Part shown: positions 54,085-64,000 of the stretch, piece after piece
Numbering within the stretch: position 1 is the first letter of the stretch
Layout of the letters: every line of letters starts with the position of its first letter
Assembly: GCA_036674765.1 (NCBI GenBank)
Contig: JARVKI010000022.1
Span: 186,001-250,000 of the forward strand
Length of the DNA: 64,000 bases
Source: Seiridium cupressi
Lineage: Eukaryota > Ascomycota > Sordariomycetes > Amphisphaeriales > Sporocadaceae
Direction: 5' to 3'
The notes under the pieces: generated by a model
What the model was told of the DNA's origin: nothing
The model's database searches: none
Seen by the model: the letters and a program-made list of their open reading frames with translations, nothing else
Position numbers and translations under genes: made by a program

Positions 54085-54843
54085 ATGCAGGCCGTCCGAC
54101 AAAGAGCGGCTTGCGTCGCCCGCCGCGCGCGGCCAACAGTCCCCCGTCAGGTCCGCAGCTACGCCTCCGACCATGGGCACCACGCAGCACCGGCCGTGGA
54201 AGAGAAGCTCAGCGTACGTCGGCCTCCGTCCCCTCGTGGCGAGCGACCCCGAGAAACCCGTCCAGATCCTCTGTCGTATACCGTGTGCCGCAAGATTTAC
54301 TGACACAACCCTGCTCCAGACCTCCTTCTACGTCTTCGTCGGCCTCGTGCCAGCCTCCATGTTCTTCTACGGCATTTCGCGACCGGGCAAGGACGGGTCG
54401 CCTTCGAGTCTGACCCAGTGGCTGAATGGTTTCGAGTACTTCCAGGCCGAGAACGAGGAGCGTAACAGGCTACGTACCGAGATCGTTGAGCAGGCCGCTC
54501 ACGACAAACACTTATTCCTGAACGCCGGAAAGAGCCCGCACATCGACCTCAAGATGCCTGAGTACGTATACTCCCTTCCGTCTTCTCTATTCGACGGATC
54601 TTGGGGCTCTTAGAAGGCGAAATGGGGGTTGAAAAATAGGATCAGGTTATGATTGTTTTGGAAAGAGAGATTTGCTAACAAGATACACCTGTGTGCAGGC
54701 TGATCAACGCGGGCGCACCTTGGAATGTACCGGCCGGCCACCGAGGTCGCAACTTGGAGGAGGTTACCGAGCACTTTAGACAGCAGCACATCGCGGAAGA
54801 GGAGAGGAAAATCAAGAAGCTGGCGGCAAAGGAGGCTTCGTGA
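54085..54843 (+). CDS. NADH:ubiquinone oxidoreductase 17.8 kDa subunit (complex I)
   Basis: Accessory subunit of the membrane arm of mitochondrial complex I, known from Neurospora NUO17.8. Three exons: 54085-54213, 54320-54561 and 54699-54843, 171 residues (introns 106 and 137 nt, donor GTACGT twice). The presequence MQAVRQRAACVARRARPTV to RSYAS is arginine-rich. One membrane helix is FYVFVGLVPASMFFYGISRP. Then a conserved soluble part: QWLNGFEYFQAENEERNRLR, EIVEQAAHDKHLFLNAG, AGAPWNVPAGHRGRNLEEV and EHFRQQHIAEEERKIKKLA. The fungal-specific subunit is recognised by this order. Confidence 0.88.
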
Positions 54844-55695
54844 GGAAGGGCAGCAAGTCTTACATGATCATTTTACTCGAGTGCGTACATAGAATCGGGA
54901 TCCCACGGTTACGGAAGGAATCGACCAGCTTCTTCTTTGTCAAATGAACTGTTCGTATCTCGTTCATCTCATCGACCCTTGAGTGTGGCAGCATAAGTCT
55001 TCTTGGAGCCTACACGTGAAAGACCAAGGGCACATGCGAACAGTACGACCTTTCGATTAACAGATTTTGTTTCCCCGGAAGTTGAATTGAAGCGACTAGG
55101 TCAGGTTTGACAACAAAGTTATGGATCCTTATGCATCACATCCTACTCTATTACACTATACCATACCAATCACCATTTGGCACTTTCACTCAACCGGGTC
55201 AGGCTTGTCGAGACTTCGACAGCTAGGACAGATTCTCCGCGAAGGCAACGAGGGCAGGGATGTGTAAAGGAAAATTCCTCAAGTAGAGATACCATGGCTA
55301 CATGGAGTAGCAGGAAAATACCATATCAGCTGCACCGCACCCAGATTGGCAATTATCTTCAATCCAGGAATATTCATTCCTTGGTCATAGAAAAGGACCG
55401 CCCTCATTGCTCTATAGTGAGGCGTTTTCGTAGATAGTGATTAGGAAACTCCGGCACACAACAGTGATGGAATAGTTTCTGACACGGCGATATGGGGTAG
55501 ATCACTAGCGTGGATGCGGTTTGGAAAGTTTATTTGTGTCTTCGTAGCGTTTAATGATCTTCATTCATGTTCATCTAACGCATTGAGATGCGGCAGAGAC
55601 CTTTACTTTTTATGCCATGCCGTTGCCACCGAGCAAGAACCATTTCCGTTCGCCAAATCCATGAATGCAAGGAACCCCCATAAAGCCACAACCTC
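54844..55695. other. Convergent intergenic region complex I subunit / uS19
   Basis: 852 bp of presumed 3' UTRs. No gene recognised. Confidence 0.55.
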
Positions 55696-56444
<749 letters not shown>

Positions 56445-57578
56445 GTTTGCGGTAAGGGTTGGTGTGGTCAAGAGATTCACTGTACGATGGAAATTGGCTT
56501 GGTATCGAATAGCGAATTCGAAATATCGAGAGTGGATGTGGCCCCGCGCACGTGATTTGGCGAGCAAAGCGGCAAAAGTTCGGCATTGAGCACGGATCAC
56601 ATGACACTTTGGTACTGATCGATGTACCCAATCGATGGGAAGCGTCGAGCCCTGGCTGGTGCAAAGGCCGGCCAGCACAAAGTTGCCGCCAATCCACCTA
56701 AGCGGGGGCCCGGCGAGGCCAGTCGATGGCTTCGAGCATTAGGGACAGCAGCTCATCCACCTCTTCAAGGTGCATTGCTCACAGCATACATACGATGCAT
56801 CCATTGTGTTGTGAGAGCACCGCAGAGATTGACTATGATCACAGTCGCCACGCCAAGCTGAAACGTATCTCGCCCGGGTCGTCCTGTCACTGATTTGTCT
56901 TTTACACTCTTCTTCTTCTAAAATGTCGTCATGCCTATGTACTTGGGCGTGGAAACCATCAAGGCCCCCTTTCCATGCAGGCGCATTGGCTAGTTCGGTG
57001 ATTAAGGACCGACAAGGTTTCAAGTTCTACAGGCAGAGAGGATAAAGTGAAGTCGGCCGGCTTGGTTCGAACCGGTTCTTTTGAGATTTTGTCTTCTTTG
57101 ATTGAGTATTAGTAGAGCGAACGCGTAGCATCCTTTTTGCTGCCACGAGGCATGCATTCTATCTGCAGTTCTGCTAGTATACACATGTGAACATCGAAAA
57201 GCGATGGAACAGTAAAGCAAGTATCGAATGCAACTTCTCGTAAGCCGTCTTCTGATATTCCGACATGGACATATATCGCAAGATGCCTTGCCAAACTTGG
57301 AGGATATGAACGAGGGACCATGCCGAACAAGCCGGGCCGGGCAGGAAATCAACTTTTAGGGGAATAGAACACCGTCCCTCGAATCCGTTACGCCTCTTTC
57401 CTCTGTAAATGACGGCCGAACAAGAATAAAAACAACGGCAGAAAGCAGAATGCAACCCCGGTCCTATGCGCATTGCATTAAAACCCCAAACGCTCGGGCG
57501 TCTTGTAAACGACAACGCCGAAATCATCAAATGCCCTCTGTCGCCATGGTACAACAGTCTCAAGTTCTCAACAGCTGA
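56445..57578. other. Intergenic region rps15 / C2H2 factor
   Basis: 1.1 kb: rps15 promoter side and the C2H2 gene's 3' UTR. A GTTCGAACC-like string near 57066 is not a tRNA (see rejected items). Confidence 0.5.
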
Positions 57579-59489
57579 CTAGCTGATTGGAGCGTCCGTT
57601 ATGGCGACGTCCGCCTTGGCCTCCAACTGGGCTCGCAGCATCACTACCATGTCAGTGAGCTGGCTGATTCTCTCCTCCTGGGCTCTCTCTGACTGTTCGA
57701 GGGCTACAACCCGCCCACCGATTTCTTTGAGGCTGTCTTCCAGGTTCTGGACGTATGTCCAGACACCCTGATCCGATGCAAATAGGTTGTTGCTGCTGCT
57801 GTCACCACTGCCGCCGTTCTGGCCAGGAACAGGGGTCGTTTGGGACGTAGTCCCCGGGGCTGCCGCGCCGGCGTTCGAAACGGCAGCTGCGCTCTGGGCA
57901 CCACTCGGAGCGGCATACCGGCCGTCACTTGTGGCAAATCCAGGCACTGAAGAGAGTTGAGCTACAAGCGCTTCGGGATAAGATGAGAAGTGGGACGAAC
58001 CTGGTGGGGTCTGGCGGTCTGTCTGGTGCCGACCGAAATGTTGCTGCTGAAACTGCGTCGTCAGACTCGGTGAGCGCTGCCGGTTGATATTGCCTTCATG
58101 GGCCTGGCCAGGACTCAGGGGCTTAGGGCTTTCAGTCATGCCGGTTTGCGAGTACAATGAAGCGTTACCGGCTGCCGGTGGTGCGCCAGACGCTGTTGAG
58201 CTTACGGAGCCATGCTCGACGCTTGGCGGAAAGAGACGACCGCCGGCAGTAGCAGCGGTGGGGGGATATGTGCGAGAATGCGGCGCATAACCTTCGGGGA
58301 TTGATTGTGTGCCTTGTACGTGTTGAGCCTTGATGGTGGGAGTTGGCAAGCTAAGCCGCCGCCGCTCTTCCTCGGTCAATTCGCCCTCGTTTCCACCCTC
58401 ATATACCACCCCAGACATACTCGAGTCACCTTCAAGCTGGCTTGCGTCTTGGAACTCATCGTCTCCGAACATGCTGCCTCTACGACTGACACAGCCCCCG
58501 GGACCTTTGCTGTGGCGGGCTAATGCGTCACCACGCGCGAACTTTCTGTCGCACTTGGGGCACACATGCGGCTTCTCTCCAGTGTGTAGTTTGGTATGGC
58601 GCTTGAGATCGTGCAAGCGTCTGAAGCGCATTTGACACGTATTGCAGGCGTAGGGTTTCTCTTGGCTGTGGGTCAAAAGATGGCTCTTGAGGTTATGATG
58701 GCGAGTGAATTCGGTTTCGCAATACGGACACTTGTGTTTCTTTGAATTGGGAGATCTTGGCGCGCCTGCTTGCCCTGGCGTCATGGGCAGGCTTGAGCCA
58801 CGAGGCGGCGGCGCTGGCATCTGAGTGGCCGCCGTTGCTGCGCTCACCAATCCGGGATATGACAATGATGTGCTTCCCTTCTCTTCCATTTGCGCCTGTG
58901 GTTGCGGAACGTAGCCAGTGCGCTCGAGCTGGGGGTCGATGTCCATGGGAGCTGGGCTCGCCGTCACAGCGCCACTTGCACCGCTCATACTAGTGGTGGT
59001 CGGACTCGTGTCTGCCGCCTTGAGCTCGGCGTTGTCGTCTGCCGGCGCTGGTATGGTGACTGCCGGGAGACTTTCGGCGGCCGTGGGCGCGTCCTGCGGC
59101 CTGCTCATGCTGAGCTCGGCTGCTGACATCAGGTCGGCCTGCACCTTGTAGGCGGGGTTTTCACTGTTACCGGAGACTTGCTGCCTGTATTGCTCCTCTT
59201 CCCTTCGTCGCTCGTCCTCGAGGGCGGCGGCACCCGTCAAGGGAGCTGGCGATCGTATGGACGCTAGGTGGGCAAGCCTGGCGACCTTGGAGGGCGAATA
59301 ATCAGCAGATAATTGTGTCGCAATGACGGAGCTTGGCGACGTCGGTGTGCTCTCCCGCACTCTCTTGAGCGTGGCCGCTGCGCGAGTCGCGTCAGCGTGT
59401 AGCGACTCTGCAGTGAACGGCGGTTGAGAGACGGCCGAGGATGAGAAGGGCGGGGCTTCTGTCGCGACAGGACCTTTTTCGGACGCCAT
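57579..59489 (-). CDS. C2H2 zinc-finger transcription factor
   Basis: Sequence-specific DNA-binding regulator; targets unknown. Single exon from the ATG at 59489, 636 residues. Three tandem fingers: finger 1 about 254-275 (CPYCETEFTRHHNLKSHLL), finger 2 about 282-302 (CNTCQMRFRRLHDLKRHTK), finger 3 about 310-333 (CPKCDRKFARGDALARHSKG, ending with a variant GGC in place of the last histidine). Linkers QEKPYA and TGEKPHV are canonical. Flanks are long, alanine/serine/proline-rich and disordered. The C-terminal 60 residues form a coiled coil (LEDSLKEIGGRVVALEQSER, LTDMVVMLRAQLEAK), probably for dimerisation. The open frame extends upstream to 59759, but without an ATG before MASEKGPV. Confidence 0.9.
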   Translation of the reverse strand: MASEKGPVATEAPPFSSSAVSQPPFTAESLHADATRAAATLKRVRESTPTSPSSVIATQLSADYSPSKVARLAHLASIRSPAPLTGAAALEDERRREEEQYRQQVSGNSENPAYKVQADLMSAAELSMSRPQDAPTAAESLPAVTIPAPADDNAELKAADTSPTTTSMSGASGAVTASPAPMDIDPQLERTGYVPQPQAQMEEKGSTSLSYPGLVSAATAATQMPAPPPRGSSLPMTPGQAGAPRSPNSKKHKCPYCETEFTRHHNLKSHLLTHSQEKPYACNTCQMRFRRLHDLKRHTKLHTGEKPHVCPKCDRKFARGDALARHSKGPGGCVSRRGSMFGDDEFQDASQLEGDSSMSGVVYEGGNEGELTEEERRRLSLPTPTIKAQHVQGTQSIPEGYAPHSRTYPPTAATAGGRLFPPSVEHGSVSSTASGAPPAAGNASLYSQTGMTESPKPLSPGQAHEGNINRQRSPSLTTQFQQQHFGRHQTDRQTPPGSSHFSSYPEALVAQLSSVPGFATSDGRYAAPSGAQSAAAVSNAGAAAPGTTSQTTPVPGQNGGSGDSSSNNLFASDQGVWTYVQNLEDSLKEIGGRVVALEQSERAQEERISQLTDMVVMLRAQLEAKADVAITDAPIS

Positions 59490-59952
59490 GAGTCTCGAGG
59501 CAAAAAGAAGGCAGGCACGCGATTGAGGTCCTACAAGAAAAACGCTGCAAATAGCTTCGAAAACACCTTCGCAGAGCTCTTGCGCTTCAACAGCGCATAT
59601 TCGAACTCCAAGACGGGATGAGGCTGGAGTAAGTGTGGCTAGAGGCGTGGCTGTTGTGATGGTGGTTGATGAACGTGTAGTTTGTGGTGCTTTCCGGCTG
59701 CAAGGGGGGAGAAGCCTGCGGGCTTGCTGAATAATGAATTGAGGTGTGCGTTGTGGCAAATTGGGGAATGCTGCAAGCGTCCGAGCAGAAAACGGTTACA
59801 GACAATCGGTGGTGAGAATTTAGCTGCAACGACACCAATACGATGCGAAGAGACTGAGCCGCAAGTGATAGTCGGGTATATGTGTGGATGAGCAGAGAAA
59901 AGCGCTGGGAAGTGTGGCAGAGGCGAAGGGTGGTGCTAGGTGCCAGGTGCAG

Positions 59953-59979
59953 GGCGGCGGCGGCGGCGGCGGCGGCGGC
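59953..59979. repeat. (GGC)9 trinucleotide repeat
   Basis: Nine exact GGC units about 460 bp upstream of the C2H2 factor start, probably in its promoter or 5' leader (CCG/GCC on that strand). Confidence 0.9.
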
Positions 59980-60309
59980 GTCCCCCAAAGCGTGCTGGGG
60001 TGTCTGTTTCCACCGATGTCCAATTTAATGTTGGTCGTGACCTTGCAAACCTGAAAAGTGACTTTCAATGGTGCTGGGCCTGGTCTTGAATCAAACACCA
60101 GGCAGACAGGGCGCCCAAGCCTCTGGGTAGCTAAGTGACTAGTACGCGCAGTGGTCAGCTGGAAAAGCTGGAATCAGTGACCCCCCGACCTGTCGCCAAA
60201 GTACCAGTAACCTCTGCGATTCTCTTGTTTCTCTCGGTTGGTGCACGGTTCGAATGCTGGTTTGGCACTGGCACGACCAAGCCAAAGACTCGTCGTCGTT
60301 GTGTTTTTA

Positions 60310-60336
60310 TTTTTATTTTTTATTAAAAAATAAAAA
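60310..60336. repeat. AT inverted repeat, 13-bp arms
   Basis: TTTTTATTTTTTA and TAAAAAATAAAAA are exact reverse complements with one T between. It may act as a bidirectional terminator-like or be neutral. Confidence 0.8.
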
Positions 60337-61095
60337 CTTTTAGAATTTTTAGATATTGGGATCTTCTCTTTCAATTCGTTGCTTGCTGCGGTCGAAGATC
60401 AATGTTCACTGGGGGGCCGAGCCCGTTGCTGAGGCGTTGGTTATGAACAGGATGAGAATTGAGAAAGTCGGCTGCGAGATCGATAGTCAGCTCGGCTGTG
60501 TCGAATTACCAGCCTCAATTGCTGGCCCGCGATGATGATGATGATGGTGGTGGGCGTGCGTGTGTGTGGTCATGGAGCTAGTAGCGACAGCATATGATGT
60601 AAAGGCACGTACCAAAACCTCCAATTGCTGTTAGCTTCTTCGCAAGCGGTTGATGGTGACTGATGGGCGGAACTGATGCAGCGACTTGCTGCAACGATCT
60701 TGTCGATATCAGACGTCCGAATTACAATGTACACTTCTTCGTGAATGGCCCCAAGTCAGCAGTTCGCGTCAGCGGTGCGAATCTGGGAAAGAAATGGGCA
60801 GAAGATCGACACGGAATATGATCGCGATGACAGAATGGGAAGACCGCGCTACTAGCCTGCATGTACAGAGACAGGGTGGCTGTGCGATCGACTCGGTGAT
60901 TGAGAGAACACCCGCCCAGAAAAAAACTGGCGAGGCAGGATTAGAGCGAGCACAGCTGTACTACGGTACGAATTGACAAATACCTGCCCAAATCAAGTTG
61001 CTCATCTCTGCTTTTGGTCGGCGATACATTTCCTCTCCAGCGCACAACTTCACCTCCCCACTACCAATCATCCCTCGACATGACTTGGCCAGCAG

Positions 61096-61120
61096 TTTTT
61101 TTTTTTTTTTTTTTTTTTTT
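61096..61120 (+). repeat. Poly-T tract, 25 nt
   Basis: Uninterrupted run of 25 T; could be an old poly(A) tail on the minus strand, but I see no retroposed coding sequence beside it. Confidence 0.9.
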
Positions 61121-64000
61121 CCCGCCCCTGCTCCAAAGTACATATTTAACATTCATACACACATGGTATCCCGCAGCGCCTTTCGGATTGCTAGTGGTCG
61201 CGCTCGATCGAGGCTCCGTGTGGACAAATGCCCCCCTCTCCTTCTCCTTCTCGCACCCCCATCGCCTCTGCTGTACCACGCACTGGGCGCTGCCTGGTAC
61301 AGCCGCCAGATGCAGCCGAGATGCAGCGCATGCATGTAAGCTTGTGAAGGGATCCGCAGTCTCGACTGCCATGGTGAGTCCACTGCAGCGAATTGCCGAT
61401 TCAAAAGTCTGGAACAGCCAATCAGAAAAAAGTACTGGAGTATATGGCATGTCCCCCCGGAAGCCAAGCAAGCCGGGTCGCGCTGACGCATTGCATTGCT
61501 GCGTAGAAGGCGAATTTCTCGTCGCTTGTCAGAAGAGCTGGAGGTAAAGCTCCTAAGGATCCTTAGCAGCAGGCTCAGGTTCTCAATTATCCCCCCATCT
61601 GCCAGTCACGCCGCTGCCCTTCCTCATGACAGTTGCTCATCATCGCAGTGACGAGCACTCGCCTCTTCCGCCAAGCGGGCGCATCACAAGTGGGGTCCTC
61701 ATCTTTCCCCCGCGCGCCACCCACCAAGTCTTGGACTATCCCAATTAACTGCTGGCGGCGCATAATACCCAACCAGACTAGAGTCGTTTCGGTCCTGTCA
61801 CGTCAGTCTAGCAATGTCCCGATCCCTCTCCAGTCGCCGAAACAGGCAAACGCTCCGCCCACATCTTAACGCTTTGGGATCACTTCAGGTGAGAGTAGCC
61901 CTGGTAGGCATCACCAGCCACCACTGCCTCGGCCATTTTACCCTTCTGCAGTGGGGAACTCTTCCGACTGTCATGTCATGTCATGCAGCCGGGGTGACTA
62001 GTCTAGCCAGAAGCTTACAACTCGTGCGAATATGTTCAGCCTTATCGATATCGGACTGGTCCTTTCCGGCACGAGCCATTATTGTTGTTCGATTTTGAGT
62101 TTACACAGTAGGCACTCCAGCCCCCGTGGTGATTTTATGTAGTCCAGGGACAGCATCCCTCGACGTGATAGGCGGCGATGTGAGAGCAGTATAGAACAAG
62201 ATGGGAAATGATAGGCTCGCGACCAAAAGACACTCGGTCGACATGCTGTATCACACACAGCCAGCCAGGACTGTGCACTAGGGTGTGGTATCCCGCCGTT
62301 CTGGTCAGAGCAGTGATCTCAATGCAACGAACGTAGCCACAACGAAGACCATGATGAGCCAGAGTGTAGCAACATCATTTTCTCGGAAAATATCAAACAA
62401 CACCACCTCAGATCCAAAGCATCGACGATACCACGGGTAGGTATAGTCTACCTCAACCCGAGCCTTGCTATCTGTCATGGACTTGCAACACTTCAACAAT
62501 AAGCAGTTTGATCATACTGGGGTACTGAAGTCCTGAAATGACAAACTGAGTTGGACTATACACGATAACCGTCCATGACAGATTCACCCAGTAAAGCTGA
62601 GAGGTCGCTGAGTGGCGCTCACTGCTGCCTCATACCTACGCTGCATGGTGTAGGTCGTACTCGCCACTCAAACCTAATGGAGGATGGTCTGCTCAATCAT
62701 GCGTCGATCATCCATAGGAGGTGTTCTCTATCCAGTTCTCAGTGGTACAGACCCCTACTATGTTGCTTCCCGCAGAAATGATGTCTCGAGTGAGGTGCCG
62801 CAGAGTGGCCGGCAACCTGATAATGTTGGGAAGATGCGCCAAGTGTTAAACGCTGTGGGGTATTCCTCAAGTTGACAACGAAAAGTTCCCATAATCTCTA
62901 ATTGGAAAGGCGACTCATTTCGCACTGGAGAGTGGCGACGAACATCAGAAGAGCACCCAGGTTCTCCCTAGTAATCTTAAAAAAGATTCAAAATAATTTA
63001 AGAAATAAAACCTTCTACTTCTTCATCTCACGTACTACGTCAGGCAAGTCCAATGTACCTCGTAGCGCTGCGTATTTTCAATGTCAATAGAAGTTCTTGG
63101 CCCGGTGACATGGTAAATCTGGCACAGAACAATGGGCGCCTGATAAAGCGAGAACTCGAGCAGTCATAATCTGAATACCCACGTTAACTCCACAGGGCTA
63201 TAAGCATAACAAGCAACTTGGAAAATAGCAATTCAAAGATTGACTTCAATATAGGACAGCTTATTGGTGAGTGGCAGTGAAACTTAGGTACAATTCTCCC
63301 TGAACTACATCCCGGAGGTATCACGAATGTTGCAAATGCCATCACTACAATTGTTTATTTTCCAATAAGGATTAGCTGCTCCCTGGTACAAAATAGGCTT
63401 CTTGCATTTCCTATACACGTAGCAGCCGAGATAAACAATGAAGAACATAGGTCATATTCTTTTCCAGTCGCTGACAGATTCAATCGCTCGAGGGGTATGT
63501 CACATCGTATTCGTGGGTCGTTGCAGGGCTTCTGATTCGGGTCGTGTTGGCAGAGTATGCTATACGCTCCAGGCCTTATATTTGTATGGTGCGTAATAGA
63601 ACGGTAAGGGGTTTCAAGGCATGTTATTCCATTAGCTGAGGCTATATATATGTATATTTCCTTGCATACACAAAAGGGAAAGTTCAATGGGAAACAGGAT
63701 CTTCCGTATATCCCCCAAGCCATTTTATAGTAGCGTTTATATGGTGAGAATACTCATTTTCTAAGCCTTGGCTTCATTTGTGTAGTTGAATCGGGAAAGG
63801 CAGACTTGAAACATTGGGGGAATAGTCTGGTTTACACAAGAGGTTTAACATTCGAATCGCGTGACCAAAAACCACCGGGTTCCTTAATTTTTCCATTTTC
63901 TTTAAAAAAAAATAAAAATAAAAAAACCCTGAGGGTTTTAATTACGCAAATATATTAGTTTGTCTTAAGATTTATAATTATTTAAGCCGCTTATTATAAG

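Larger units (their letters stand above)
59490..64000. other. 4.5 kb gene-free tail, AT-rich at the end
   Basis: Holds the C2H2 promoter, the repeats listed, (GAT)n-like run at 60532-60546, and an AT-rich end (63880-64000) with a 17-base palindrome AAAACCCT-G-AGGGTTTT at about 63924. No convincing coding region or RNA gene. Confidence 0.5.

Noticed and set aside
57061..57080. GGTTCGAACC, reminiscent of a tRNA T-loop
   Set aside because: The flanking five-base stems do not pair and no D-arm, anticodon arm or acceptor stem can be formed.
59490..59759. Upstream extension of the C2H2 factor frame
   Set aside because: It has no ATG; it begins with TTG and is probably 5' leader.
61014..61547. 177-codon frame running through the poly-T tract
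   Set aside because: It depends on translating a homopolymer as a phenylalanine run; low-complexity artefact.
63355..63723. 122-codon minus-strand frame near the right edge
   Set aside because: No family resemblance, AT-rich region, no start or intron context that supports it.

Overview
The window is nuclear DNA of a filamentous ascomycete. Genes are dense and lie on both strands. Most introns are short (about 50-125 nt) with GTANGT donors, CTNAC-type branch points and YAG acceptors. Fungal-specific families are present: Zn2Cys6 regulator, CHRD secreted protein, pisatin-demethylase-like P450, NADH dehydrogenase 17.8 kDa subunit. Protein similarity remembered from relatives points to Sordariomycetes, perhaps Hypocreales; the order is an inference. 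I found 26 protein genes (24 with at least a family-level call or clear architecture, 2 with no recognisable domain), plus one intronic C/D snoRNA. I saw no tRNA, rRNA, CRISPR array or intact transposon.

Layout. 1-12 kb is housekeeping: sec20 (cut by the left edge), mitochondrial ribosomal protein mL53, inorganic pyrophosphatase, tRNA dihydrouridine synthase Dus2, a DRB0094/Rnl5-type RNA ligase, PP2A methylesterase Ppe1 and GINS subunit Sld5. 12-20 kb holds an FMN-dependent alpha-hydroxy-acid oxidase-like enzyme, an ARCA-like Zn2Cys6 transcription factor and a WD40-cyclophilin (PPWD1 type). 20-29 kb has a small acylated SVIP-like protein, the spliceosomal helicase Prp5, a mitochondrial HMG-box protein and an unrecognised protein. 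30-41 kb is looser: a large methyltransferase-domain protein, a small probable mitochondrial protein, a secreted repeat/CHRD protein, a 2.5 kb gene-free stretch and a lone P450. 41-57 kb returns to housekeeping: eEF1B beta (whose third intron carries a U18/snR18-like snoRNA), Hsp78, a disordered protein, a single-pass glycoprotein, ER exchange factor Sil1, complex I 17.8 kDa subunit and ribosomal protein uS19. The last 6.5 kb has a C2H2 transcription factor and a 4.5 kb gene-free tail ending in AT-rich sequence.

There is no biosynthetic cluster or operon-like system. Several genes serve translation (mL53, Dus2, eEF1B, uS19, snoRNA) and protein quality control (Hsp78, Sil1, SVIP-like, cyclophilin), but this looks like ordinary euchromatic gene order. 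The most interesting signals are the snoRNA nested in the eEF1B intron with a 14-nt match to 25S rRNA, the candidate Cdc48/p97 adaptor, the extra RNA ligase, and a long presequence-like open frame upstream of the pyrophosphatase.
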